Assembly (NCBI GenBank): GCA_030267565.1
Contig: BRXU01000004.1
Coordinates: forward strand, 791,501 to 855,500
Direction of reading: 5' to 3'
From: Pleodorina starrii
Taxonomy: Eukaryota; Chlorophyta; Chlorophyceae; Chlamydomonadales; Volvocaceae
DNA length: 64,000 nt
In this document: positions 50,701-61,900 of the stretch, piece by piece
Position numbering within the stretch: position 1 is the stretch's first letter
Layout of the letters: the number at the start of each line of letters is the position of its first letter
Position numbers and translations under genes: made by a program
The notes under the pieces: generated by a model
What the model saw: only the letters and a program-made list of their open reading frames with translations
What the model was told of the DNA's origin: nothing
Databases searched by the model: none

Positions 50701-53150
50701 GACGGTGGCGGCGAGGAGGGTGGCGGCGGCGGTGGTGGCGAGGAGGGTGGCGGTCTGCTGTCTGCGGCCGCTCGTCATCGTCGCAAGGTTGAGTTGATGG
50801 TGATGTTGGCCACTCGGCCCATGCAGCTGGCGTTGTACTTCAGTACGGGGACCTGCGAGGGCGTGCAGGCGCTGTGGAGGTGAGTGCGGGGGTGTGTGGA
50901 GGGGGGTATCCATGGAGGGAGGGGGTTATCCACGTGTAGGCCGGGAGGGAGGGGGTAAGAAGAAGGGAGGGGGAAGGGAGGTTTGAAGACTGTAATGCAA
51001 GAACGAAACGGGGGAGAGGGAGGGCGAGAGAGAAGCGCAGCGCTGGGGTGTGGGTGGGCGGTGGGACGATGGGGCGTGGGCGGGAAGGGGAGGGAGCAGG
51101 GAGGGGTTGGGAGGGCAGGGGGGTGGGGGGGCAGGTGGCGGGGATGGACGCCAGGGCCGCACCCCACCACCCCGGGAACCCACCCCATCCCGAGAGAGCA
51201 ACATCTGACTGCTGCTTCGCTGTGCCCTTCCGCTGTGCGCCCTCCCTCCCCACATGGACCTGTCTGTGCTCCGACGAATGTTTTACCCAGTCCAGTCCAG
51301 TCCGGTCCAATTCACCGGATCATCACCATCAACCTGAACCAACACCCCCCCGTCCGTTCGCTAACGCCGTCTCCGTCTCCGCTGCGGTATCATTTTTTAC
51401 CCCCCCCTAGACCATACATCTCATCCAACCGCCCTGCCAAAGCCTCGCCTTGCTCCTTGCCTTGCCTGTTTCGTAGCCCTCCTCGCGGCTGCTCCCCTGA
51501 TGTTATGGCAGCGTCAGCCGCTCGCTTGCCCCATGCTCAACATCCCGATGCCCGGGATTGATCCGTGTCCGCATCTTTCGCCCCACTTCGCCACTCGCGT
51601 TCCCCCAACCCCCCTCCCCCTTTCCCCGCCTCCGCTCTGCCTCTCCTCTGCCTCCCTCCCAGACGCATTAAACTCTTAACAACCACCCCCTGCTCTCCCC
51701 CCCTGCTCTCTGCCCACCTGCCCCCTCCTTCCCCTGCCTCCCGCCCCCTGCCCCCCCCCCTTTTGCTCAGGCACTACGCTCTGGCTGTGGATCACTACAC
51801 CCACTTCACCTCCCCCATCCGCCGCTACCCGGATGTGGTGGTGCACCGGCAGCTGGCCGCAGCCCTGGATGTGACGCAGGGCGGACTCACACCGCAGCAG
51901 GCGGCGCAGAAACACCGACTGCTGGAACCGGAACTCACGGGTGAGGGGGGGGGGGGCGGGGGGGGCGGGGGGGGGCGGGGGTGGGGGGGTCGGTGGGGGC
52001 GTGGGTCGGTGGGGGGTTGTGTGGGGGGTTCTGTGGGAGGGAGGACGACAGATGTGGGGGCGGCGTCGGGTGTGTGTGTATGTATATGTGGGGTGGGGGA
52101 GGAGGGTTGCAGTGGGTGGGCGGTCCGGCCGCGCCAGGGGAGGGGCAGAGGGGAGGGGTGGGGGTGGAGTGGCATTGGGCATGTGCGTGCGTGCGTGTGT
52201 TTGTGCGTGTGTGTGTGCGTGTGTGTGTGTGTGTGTGTGTCTAGCTGTTTAGGCTTCCCCGTCGGCGGGTTTGTCCCCCGGTGAGTCCCATCTCGACTTG
52301 CGGTGGTGTGGTGAGGACCTCTGCATCGGTGCTCCGGACTATCCGTGAATAACCCCCCTCCCCCTCCTCCTTCCCCCCTCCCTCTCCCCACACTGCAGCC
52401 CGCGTGGCCGAGCACTGCAACGACCGGCGCCTGGCCGCCCGCGACGCCCAGGACGCCTCCCTCCGCCTCTACCTCTGCGTCCTCATGTCCCGCCAGCCCG
52501 CCGTGACCCTGGCCACCGTCAACAGCGTGGGCGGCAACCTCTTCTTCTCCGCCTACCTCACAGAGTTCGGAGCCGAGGTGGAGCTCCGGTTGGAGGACGC
52601 CGGCCTGCCGCTGACAGGGGAATGGAACCCGGGCAGCAAGGTGCTCACACTGACCCGTGGGTCGGTGCCGGCGGCGGCGGACGCCGCCGCCGGCGGCGGC
52701 GGCGGCGGCAGCAGCATGGGCCGAACGCGCCACGGCCAGCAGCAGCAGGGCGGGCGGGGCCGGGGGCAGCGGGGTAGCAGCAGCGGCGGAGGCGGGGGAG
52801 GAGATGCGGTGGAGAGTCTGGAGGAGTGGGTGGGGTCGCTGCCGCCGGTGCGCAACCCGCACGGTCTGCAGCCGGCGCAGCTGCCGCTGCACGTGCGCCA
52901 GTTCGCGGACCTGCCGCTGATACTGACGGCCGTGTTGACGCCGGGGCAGCCGCCGCGGCTGGCGGCCCGCATCTTCCTGCCCGAGGCGGAGAGGGCCATG
53001 GCGGAGGCTGAGCGGAGGCGGGCGGAGGCAGAGGCGCAGCAGCAGCAGCAGCAGCAGCAGGAGGCGGCGCCGGCGGAAGGGGCGGAGGCGGAGGAGGGGG
53101 TGGCGGTGCGGCAGTCGATGGTACCCTGGGAGAACATGCTGAACGATTAG
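42109..53150 (+). CDS. DIS3L2: RNB-domain 3'-5' exoribonuclease of the DIS3L2/SOV type (14 exons)
   Basis: The exons are 42109-42765, 43218-43310, 44370-44561, 45005-45191, 45528-45861, 46371-46598, 47166-47306, 48053-48210, 48648-48796, 49193-49345, 49594-49688, 50559-50879, 51771-51940 and 52399-53150. All junctions are GT-AG with matching phases, giving 1209 residues. A disordered Pro/Ala-rich N-terminus precedes cold-shock-like domains ([27 protein letters not shown]). The RNB core carries the four catalytic Asp residues in [15 protein letters not shown] (about 572, 578, 580, 581), then HIADVSHFI and [19 protein letters not shown] (about 911-929). A C-terminal S1-like region ends in Ala/Gln runs. 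There is no PIN domain, which favours DIS3L2/SUPPRESSOR OF VARICOSE over DIS3. It should degrade cytoplasmic, often uridylated, RNA independently of the exosome. A Gly/Glu-rich insert in exon 12 is unusual. Confidence 0.9.
43467..44108 (+). repeat. Intronic repeat, copy with internal intron-like insertion
   Basis: This repeat lies in intron 2 of the RNB gene. It matches 58622-59032 in reverse orientation, except that 43811-44043 is present only here. It ends with the GGCCTATACGTGGAT motif. Confidence 0.88.
43811..44043 (+). other. 233-bp GTGAGT...TTTTGCAG segment inserted in the intronic repeat
   Basis: The segment begins GTGAGTTGGG directly after CTGCCGTAG and ends TTTCTTTTGCAG directly before ACAGGAAGG. 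The other copy of the repeat, at 58672-58720 on the minus strand, joins CTGCCGTAG to ACAGGAAGG with nothing between. It has the ends of a spliceosomal intron. Confidence 0.8.
45867..46012. repeat. (GGGGA)n purine tract in the RNB gene
   Basis: This ~145-bp GGGGA array lies directly after the exon 5 donor, with interspersed GGGGGCCGGG units. It is purely low-complexity intron sequence and a potential triplex or G-quadruplex former. Confidence 0.92.
47643..47707. repeat. (GACA)n microsatellite in an RNB-gene intron
   Basis: About 16 GACA units occur with one GATA variant, inside the intron between exons 7 and 8. Confidence 0.95.
52184..52241. repeat. (TG)n/(GTGC)n microsatellite in the last RNB-gene intron
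   Basis: This is an alternating TG and TGCG tract of about 58 bp between exons 13 and 14. Confidence 0.9.
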
Positions 53151-54359
53151 ATGGGCGCATGAGGGCAGCTGGACCGCTGGAGTTGGGAGAGCGTGGTGTG
53201 TTTGTGGGGGGTGTAGCCGTCGATACAGAGCGGCGGCACACCAATGTACGGCGTGCGGAGTTAAGGTTGTTACACAGTTGCAAGATGGGCCATGTTGCGA
53301 TGTGGTCGTGGGTGTGGGGGCAGCAGTACCCTGGGTCGATCATGCGAAGTGGCATTGGGGTCTGGGGGTGGAGGGTGGGGGGTTGGAGGGGGGTGAAGGC
53401 GCATGAGGAGCGGAGCGCATTGCATACAGCCGCACCGCAGGGTATGGCTGGGCAGCGGGGGCCGGCTGTCGCGGGCGGGAGCGCGCTGGAGAACACACAC
53501 TTTCCAGTCGAATGCAGTGGGGAGTCACGAGCCAGTGGGGGCGTCATGGTGCGGCGATTCTGATGATTGGCGCTGTTGTTGGTGGTGTTGGTGGTGTTGG
53601 TGGTGTTCTAATTGAGCCGTGAGGGAGGAAGGGCCCGAGTGGGCGGTGGTGCGGCTTCATCCCCCGGGGAGGGGGAGGGGGAGGGTCGCCAAGACACCCA
53701 AATCCACCCGCGACTGACTGATCGACTGACTGACCCATTGACTGACAGGACAGACAAGAGACAACGAACTGCACCGTGTCGTGTCGTGTCGTGTCACACG
53801 GAACCAAAGGGCTGACTTCTATTCCCCGCTGAGCGGCTAACGGGTCAACCGGCTCGGGCGGCTGGCTCCTGGTTGCTGTACTATATTTTGGCCGCCACTG
53901 TGCCGGCACGTGTCATGACGGTGGTGTGATGGTATGAGTCACGGCGCAGGCTAAGCGTGAGAGGTGAGCCGCCGCTTCAGCTGCGGCAGATCGAGTAGGG
54001 CGACACCTGTCGAGCGCCTCTCTCTCACGCTCTTGTCAGCTCTCGAGCCCCAGCTGCCGTGCTCCCTCCTGCCCTCCGTTGACTTTTATTCTCTTGTCTT
54101 TTGGGGTGTAGGTACCGGTAGCCCGGCGTGTGGAAAGCAGGAAGACGCGGTCCGACCGTGCGACCAGCCTAAACTGTCTGGTTGGCTGGCTGCAGGAGAG
54201 GGCGCTGCGTCCCCTCTGTCCCCCGTGTCGTCGTTGCTGTTGGTACTTAGGGTTTGTGGGTTTGTGTGTACAGTTCTTGGAAGGGCAGAGCTGAGATGCT
54301 GAAGCAGCAGCAGTAGGAGGAGGGGAGGAGAGGGATTGGTATGACGCTGCGGTGCCAGT
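53151..54359. other. 3' UTR and intergenic region after the RNB gene
   Basis: The region contains (GGTGTT)n near 53578-53605, a GACTGACTGA-type stretch near 53713-53745 and four GTGTC units at about 53778-53797. A mirrored CGACA series lies near 55230-55262. I see no supported exon. Confidence 0.45.
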
Positions 54360-55556
54360 GTGCGGGGGGAGCCGTGGGGATCTGAAGAATGGGGACCTGG
54401 AGAATGGATTGAAAGGACTGTACAGGAGAATGATGGGCACGGTCGCGGCCGCCCGCGTGCGCGTCAAGACAGGCTACGGAAGTTCATGAACATGTCGTAC
54501 TTTCCTAGGGCGCAACCCATTGATGGTCAACTCGGTGGGATGCGGGCGTTGCATGCCACCGTAGTCGGGTTTTGCAGAGTTCTACTCAACTACAGCAACA
54601 ACGTGATGTGCTGCATGTACACGCAGGGCCCCCCCATACCGCACACGCCCCCGAAGGTAAGATGTCTGGGCTGTACATTCACTGGTTATGTACTTGACGA
54701 CTACACGAGTGCATGATAACCCCCGCGATAAAAGGCGCCACCTAATCTGCAACGTCTTCGTTCTACCTCCCCCCTCCCACCACCACCACCACCACCACCA
54801 CATGTACCGGACGCTCGTGTACGTATAGAGCACAAACCGTACGATATGCGCACACGGTCAGAAGTACGGTGTAAGTACTGCATAAAAATGTATACTCGTG
54901 GCAGGTACACAACGATATACCACAATGTGTTTGGGGGAAAGGATGTTCTGGTCGCATATAGCGGCCCGCCTGGCTCCTTCGTTCTGGTCGCCTACCTCTA
55001 CCTAGCGCCAGCTTCAGGGGTACGCGTAACCCCAGGCAACCGCCTCCTGCACACGTCCCCGGTAAGCATACCCGCCTGCGTTGCGTCCCCTCGTCCCGGG
55101 CCGTTCTAATTACCCGCCGTCCCTCCCGAAAATCAGGTATCACTCATAAAGATTTAAAGCTCTGAAACGACCTTCCTGTCATGGACGATTGCAGAGCCGT
55201 GCGCTGCCGCGCGCCGATTGGCCGCCGCAAAGAGCCCCACACGACACGACACGATACGACACAATACGAGACGGACTCGCCTTGGCTGCGCTATCTAACA
55301 CGTCCCTGCCGGACCTAGAGCACCCTCTCCCCTCTTTCTCCCCGCCCCCTCTCTCTCTGGGCGGGGGCCCGGGGACGGGGGGTTCCTACCCCCAGTGTCC
55401 TGCTGACCGCCTAAACAGGCAACCTCTACTACACAGTCTACACTGCACTGTACGGCAGCTCTACCGGGAGCTGGCCACGTCACCTTGCCCCGCCCCGCCC
55501 CAGACCTCCGTCGCTCCTCCGCCACCCACATACGGTATACCGGCAAAATCATCTGA
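54360..55556 (+). CDS. Unrecognised small gene, partly resolved exons
   Basis: Two stretches look coding. The first runs to a GTAAG donor at 54656 and contains MSYFPRAQPIDGQLGG and HATVVGFCRVLLNYSNN. The second, about 54905-55061, contains YTTIYHNVFGGKDVLVAYSG and ends at a GTAAG donor. A last exon from 55419 gives a phase-0 reading to TGA at 55554-55556. The phase between the first two exons does not fit with the simplest acceptor (GCAG at 54904), so an exon is missing or another acceptor is used. The codon choice and lack of low complexity favour a real protein. No family is recognised. Confidence 0.35.
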
Positions 55557-55955
55557 CACCGCTGACACAGGCCGACGCGCGCCAGATAGGGTATGCTGTA
55601 CCCTACCTGCTACCTGTACCCTACCTGCTACCTGGTAGGATAGGGCAGCCCTAACCGGCAAAAGACAACCATTGCGCACACCAGGCACTGTCCGCCCGCC
55701 CGCCCGCCCGCCTGGCAGTCAGTCAGTCAGTCAGTCAGTCAGTTCGAATAAATCGGTTCGATGGATTTGAAGCGTGCTGAAGAGTACGGTATGCGTGTGC
55801 CGACCTCCGCTTCCCTACAGTGCAGTACAGTACAATGCGCAGAGCATCCGGCCATGTGTCTCAGGCGCGCTAACCCCCACACCCCCCACGCCTCCGCCGG
55901 ACTGCCGGACCCTCCCCTCCCCTCCCTTCCCCTCCCTTCCCCTTCCCCCCTCCCC

Positions 55956-58900
55956 TCAGCGCCTCGCCCGCAGAATCCGCATGCCCGGGCGCTGCTGCCC
56001 CCCGCCCACACCCCGGGCCCCCCTCCTCCCCTCCTCCTCCTCCCCCGCCTCCTCCACCAACTCCTCCAGCTCCCGGCGGGCGGCCTCCCGGTCCCTCCCC
56101 CTCCCCCCGCCCCGGCCCGGCCTGCTGACCAGCCCCGCCTCCAGGTGACTGGTGCCCCTCCGTCTGCGCAGGGCTGCCAGGTAGATCTCCATACGACCCA
56201 GGCGGGGCCGCCGACCGTCGTCTGTGCTTTTTTTTGGGGGGGGGGCAGGGAGTGATATGCTCCTTTATATGACAAAGAGACTGGGGGGGGCCAGGTGTGG
56301 AATGGGATATGGGGGGAATAAAGGATGTACCGCACGGGTGGGGAGGGGTAGGGAGGGGAGTAGGCACAGTCCAATGGGGCAGGCTGACTGGCTGAGAGGG
56401 TTTGGGTTATCCACGTATAGGCCGGAGCCCCGGGGGGTTTGGGGGGTTTAGGCGGGACACGGGGGGGGAGAGGGGGTAAGGTGAGGAGAGGGCTTTGGCA
56501 AGGGAGTTGTGTTGCTGGGGAGTTGCGTTTCGAGCCGTGGCAGGGGGCGGCAGCACTCGCGCTGTGCACAGCAACGCAGCGCTCGGACAGGTCAGCACAG
56601 CGTAGCGCGAGATGGGGGGCTACTGCTACGGCTGCTGCCGCTGCTACTGTTGCAACTGCAACTGCTGCTGTTGCTTCCGAGTCGCGACGCTCCGTCCAGC
56701 TCCTATCAGGGAGCCGCCTCGGTGGCGGTGGGTCAGGCGGGCACACGCTCCATTCCCCGCCTTCCTCCCCACTTTCCACATCCTCGTGCGGCTCTCTCCC
56801 CGCACCGGCACCCGCACCGGCACCTGCCAGGCAGCTCCACACGGCTCCGCCGCCCCCCTCCCTCCCTCCCTCCCTCCCTCGACTCACCAACCATCCGAAA
56901 CGCTTCCAACCAGCCGCCTTGAAGGTAGGCATTCTTCCACTCCTGTACGCGTGCATATGTGTTTGTGTTTGTGTTTGTGTTTGTGTTGTTGATGGTGATG
57001 GTGGTGCTGGTTGTGGTTGTGGTGGAGGGGACTTGTCGGGGCAATGGAGCAAATAATTGGGGTTTCCAGTCCGGGGCATGTGAGGGAGGGGAGGGGAGGA
57101 CATGGGCCCTCAGAGGCGTCCCCGTCCTTGTGTGTGTGGGGGGGGCAACTGGCAAGGGATGGGATCCGGTCCAAACCCCGGGGCATGACGCGAGTTAACG
57201 CGACTAACGGCCTTTCGTTAAAAAGAGAGAGGGACCTGGATCGGTGAGGGCCCGGGGGGAGGAGGGAGGGGGTGGGGGAGGGAGGCGGGTGGGATCAAAT
57301 CAGATGGGGGACGGGGGCCACACCCACCCACTGCAGTGGATCGCAGCGACAGAGCGCGTTCCCCCCCCCTGCCTTCCCCTCCCCCCCACCCCACCCCACC
57401 CGCGCGACACGCCGCACCGCCACCGACGCTGTCACCGGTTCCCCCAAAACCCTCAAACCCGACTGCCGCCCTCAAACGCCCTCAAAATGCCCAGCCAAGC
57501 GCGCCCGCCACCCACCCACCCACCCGCCCCTCTTGTTCGCTGCAGGTGACTTGAACGAAGCAGATCGTCTCCTGAAGGTGGTACAGCTGCAAGTCGTCAC
57601 GGACCTGTGTGCGTGTGTGTGTGTTTGTAGGAGGGGGAGGAGGGGGAGGAAGGGGGAGGAAGGGGGGTAACGTTGTATGTGTGTACATGGGGACGGGCGG
57701 GAGTACGGTAGTTGAGCCGAGTGAGGATGTGAAGGGAGGGAAGGAAGGGACAGGGGACACGCACGTGGGCTTAGGGTTTTAGGGTTGGGTTTTAAGGTTT
57801 GAAGGTTTTTTTATTTTCAGGGTTTAGGGTTAGGCCTGCGATTCAGGCGCCGGCTGCGCAAGGGCCCAAGCGCAACGCAGCGCAGCGTAGCAGCGCATTC
57901 ACAACTCCGTTTGGCCCCCCCGTCCGCTCACTCGGGTATTGAAAGAACGCAGTAGCCCCCCTCCCCACTCCCAACGCCGCCCCACTCCACCCCCCATCTC
58001 AGCCCCGCCCCGCCCTGCTCCGCCCCCCGGCCGCCCATCGTCCCTCCCGCCCCAGAGGTCCCCAATGCCCCCCGCAACGCACCAACACCAACACCGGCAC
58101 CTCCCTACACCCACAGGCAGGCAGTGTACCTCCCAGACGCAACGCAAAGAGGTTCCCTCTCCGCCGCTGTTGAACAGCCCCCCAGCCCAGCCCAGCCCGG
58201 GCCCAAGTCCCCACCCATCCCCACTCCCCCCGCCGGGGTTGACGCACCTTCGCGGACACACACACCGCCGTTTGCACGTCCTGAGGGGGGAGGGGGGAGA
58301 GGAGGAGGACACCGACTGAGAGTGTGTGTGGTTGCCGGGTGTGTGTATGTGTGTATGTGTGCGGGGACAGGGTCAGGAACAGCAGGAGGGGGAAGGGAGG
58401 CCCGGAAGGGCGCGCAGGCGGGGGGGAAGGCTGGGAGGAGTAGGCAAGGTCAAGGTCTACTGCACCGGCCGGGGGAGGGAAGGAGGGAAGGAAAAGGCCG
58501 TACACAGGGGGGGGGGGTGCGGGTGGCGAGGAGGACTGGACTGGACTGGAGAAAACGCAACGCGCGGGCAGGCCGACCAGACAGCCGCCGGCGGCAAGCA
58601 GGCCGGCCGACAGGAGGGCCCGGGGGGTTATCCACGTATAGGCCGGAGCCCGTAAACGGTATCAAATCAGAGAAATATATCCTTCCTGTCTACGGCAGGC
58701 AAAGAGAAGGACGCAGAACAAGGAAAGGGCGACGTCAACAGACAGGAAGAACAGACGCAGGGACAGCGTTACCGGCGAGACCCCCATGCGAATGCGGCTG
58801 GAGCTGCGGCTGATAATGTCGAGCTGGCTGAGCGAGGGATGGTAGTGGGTGAATGCTGTATGGGAAAGGGGATTAAGGAGAGGAATACGTGCACAAGGGG

Positions 58901-61900
58901 GACTATGGCGTGCATGTGTACGAGGGTGGCGGGCGCGGACGACCCCGTGGACAGGAGAGGCAGCAACGGCAGTGGCAAATAGCAAGGCAAGGGGATGGGA
59001 GGGGTACAGGACGGCACGGCGGGGCCCCGCGGGGCTCCCCAAACAACCGTGCGGCCCAAGCGGCCATCGCATGCAGGCACGCCGGGGCAGACAAGGCGAT
59101 GCATGCAACGCAGGGGGTACTGAGGGAGAACACGGGGCGTGTTGTAGCGCTGGGCCGGCAGGCAAGGCGGGCAAGGGGAAGGTCAGGGCGGAGGGGGCCC
59201 TGCCGCGCACGCTTCCGCGGGGCTTCTCCCTCCGCGGGGGGAGGGAAGGGGGGCCTCCCTCAATCGCCCGGACAGAAACAGAGAGACAGAGGGGAGGTAG
59301 CCGCACCCACGGTCCAGCCCGCCACACCACAAGCGCCTTCCCCCCCCGCCCCCTCCGCCTGAACAGACCGGCACCTCACGGTTGCGCGCACCTCAATGCT
59401 GTCGCAGATGAAGGCGGCGAACCCGTGTCTCAGAACATTCCGGTGGGCCTCACAATACACCCCGTAGAAACTGGGGGGGAGGGGGCGGGAGGGGGGAGGG
59501 GTCAGGGAGTGCTCCTTAGTACGCTCCTTTAGGGGGTGGGGGTGGGGGTGTTATCCACGCATAGGCTGGGGATGGGGTGGTGAGCGAGTGGGTGGCAACA
59601 ACGGTAAACATGTAACACAGCCCGTACGGGAAGGGACGAGAAGAGAGAGGGGGGCAACACCGGGATGCCTGGACTCCCCCTAAGGTGGGAGGGGAGGCGG
59701 AGGGGAGGGGAGCGGGGTTTCCAAAAGCAGAACAATCGTTGCTGAGGAAGGTGAGAGGTGGAGGGGTGGGTGTGTATGTGTTGGGGAAGAGGTAGTGGGA
59801 GGCAGGTGGCGGCAGGTGACTGGGGGGCACAGGTGGTGAGGGTGAGGGACACAGGTGCCGGTGCGGACCAACCAGGTCCGGCCCCCTTCCTGCCCTACAG
59901 GCGCCTCTCCTGGACCCCACCCCCGTGCGTGGCTCCCCACGCACCTCTCCCCTTCCTCCTCCCCCTCCCCCCTGGACCCCGACCTCGTTGCTGGAGTACC
60001 CTTTGGCTATCTCGCCATCTCGCCTGCTTCCCAAATGGCTGGCTGCTCCACACTTTACTCGTCACATCAAAGCAACCCATCCTCAAACCCCCACCCCGCC
60101 CTCCGGCCCCATGACACGCGGCATCACCACCACCACCACCACCACCACCACCACCACCACCACCACCACCACCACCACCACCACCACCACAAAGCACAGC
60201 ACCGGTGGCGGCATTTAGCGCGGTCTGGGTGGCTGGCACCCGACCCACATCCTACCCGGCCTTTCTTGTCCTCATTCGTTACACTTAATTAACGCTGTAT
60301 AAAAACCCTAGAGGCAATGCCACCAGAGCCGAGTCCCGAATTCGCAATCGCTACCAACGACGACGTGCAACCGACGATGCAGCTAACTCTTAACCAGCGC
60401 CACAACACAGCCAACCCTTCGGCTGCCCCGCTGATCGGCTTGGTGATGAACCCGGTGTTCCCGCTGATAGACTCGACCTCCACTCGTCTCCCAAAACCAC
60501 GTCAAATCCCCATTTTCAAGTTGGACCAGTGGTCGGCCGTGACCTAGGCTCTCAACCACCGAATAAGCATCATAGCATAGCATAGCGTCACCATGCACGC
60601 CTCCGCACGCCTCGTCCATTCACAAGTGCCCGCCGCGGCCGCGGCCACGCCCCTGCGCCGGCATCATGGGCCCGTACTGGGCGAACTGCTGCTGGTTGCC
60701 GTACTGATGCTGCCCGTACTGCTGCTGGGGTAGGTTGTACGGCTGGCAGCGCTGGTTCTGCGCCCGGTTCCCGCCCCCACCCTGCTGCCTGCCGCCAGTC
60801 CCCTGTTGTGCGCCGTAGCCGGCCCCTCCCTGCCGAGTGCCGACCACCCACTGCACACGGGTCCACACCGAAACTGATCCTTCCCGCCCCGGTAAGCGCG
60901 GCGCTTCCACTCGTCGTTGAGCCGAAAGAGGCGCTTCTGTGCCGGCCTTCACCTCGGCCGTTGGATTGATGGCCATATGCTTGTTGTTGTTGTAGTACTC
61001 CTCGGCGACCTCCATCGGGTGGTTCGAGAGCACTGGCAGGCGGCGGCGCAGGCCGCACAAAAGAGATCCGATTGTAGCAGCGCCAGTGCTCTCGAACCAC
61101 CCGATGGAGGTCGCCGAGGAGTACTACAACAACAAGCATATGGCCATCAATCCAACGGCCGAGGTGAAGGCCGGCACAGAAGCGCCTCTTTCGGCTCAAC
61201 GACGAGTGGAAGCGCCGCGCTTACCGGGGCGGGAAGGATCAGTTTCGGTGTGGACCCGTGTGCAGTGAGTGGTCGGCAGGGAAGGACCGGCTACGGCGCG
61301 CAACAGGGGACTGGCAGGGTGGGGGCCGGAACCGGGCGCAGAACCAGCACTGCCAGCCGTACAATCTCCCGCTTATTATAACGCGCCCCAGCCGCAGTAT
61401 GGGCAGCAGGAGCAGTACGGCAACCAGCAGCATTTCGCCCGGTACGGGCCCATGATGCCGGCGCAGGGGCGCGGCCGCGGCCGCAGCGGGCACTTGTGAA
61501 TGAATGAGGCGTGCGGATGCGTGCGGATGTGTGCGTTCTGCCCGGCAACGCTGATTCAGCACTACGGTCGCGCGGTTCACCATCACCACCACCACCACCA
61601 CCACCATCACCACCACAACCACGAATCGCAGCACCGGCGGCGGCATTCGGCGCGGTCTGGGTGGCTGGCACCCGACCCACACCCCACCCGGCATGCATTG
61701 CCCAAACCCTCCTGGCCATCCCATGCACGTAACCCCCCCTCCCTTCCCTCCCCTGTCCCCTCCCTTCCTTCGGCCCCCACCACACCCACACCCACCTCCT
61801 GCCCGGCTGCAAGTTGACCCGTATCTCCTCCAGGGAGCCCCCGAAGCGCAGTCCCTTGACCCGGCCCCCCATCCACTGTAGCACCACGCAGGGGGGAGAG

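Noticed and set aside
55739..57103. 454-codon minus-strand open frame
   Set aside because: It reads through introns and low-complexity sequence in a frame different from the phase-consistent exons at 55956-56221 and 56888-56942.
58849..59532. Plus-strand 227-codon frame
   Set aside because: It overlaps the intronic repeat and is antisense to exon 59392-59470. The same frame on the minus strand at 43328-43651 ends differently, so it is probably fortuitous.
60123..60190. Poly-His coding exon from the CAC tract
   Set aside because: It lies in an intron of the minus-strand gene and is flanked by no splice-consistent coding sequence on the plus strand.
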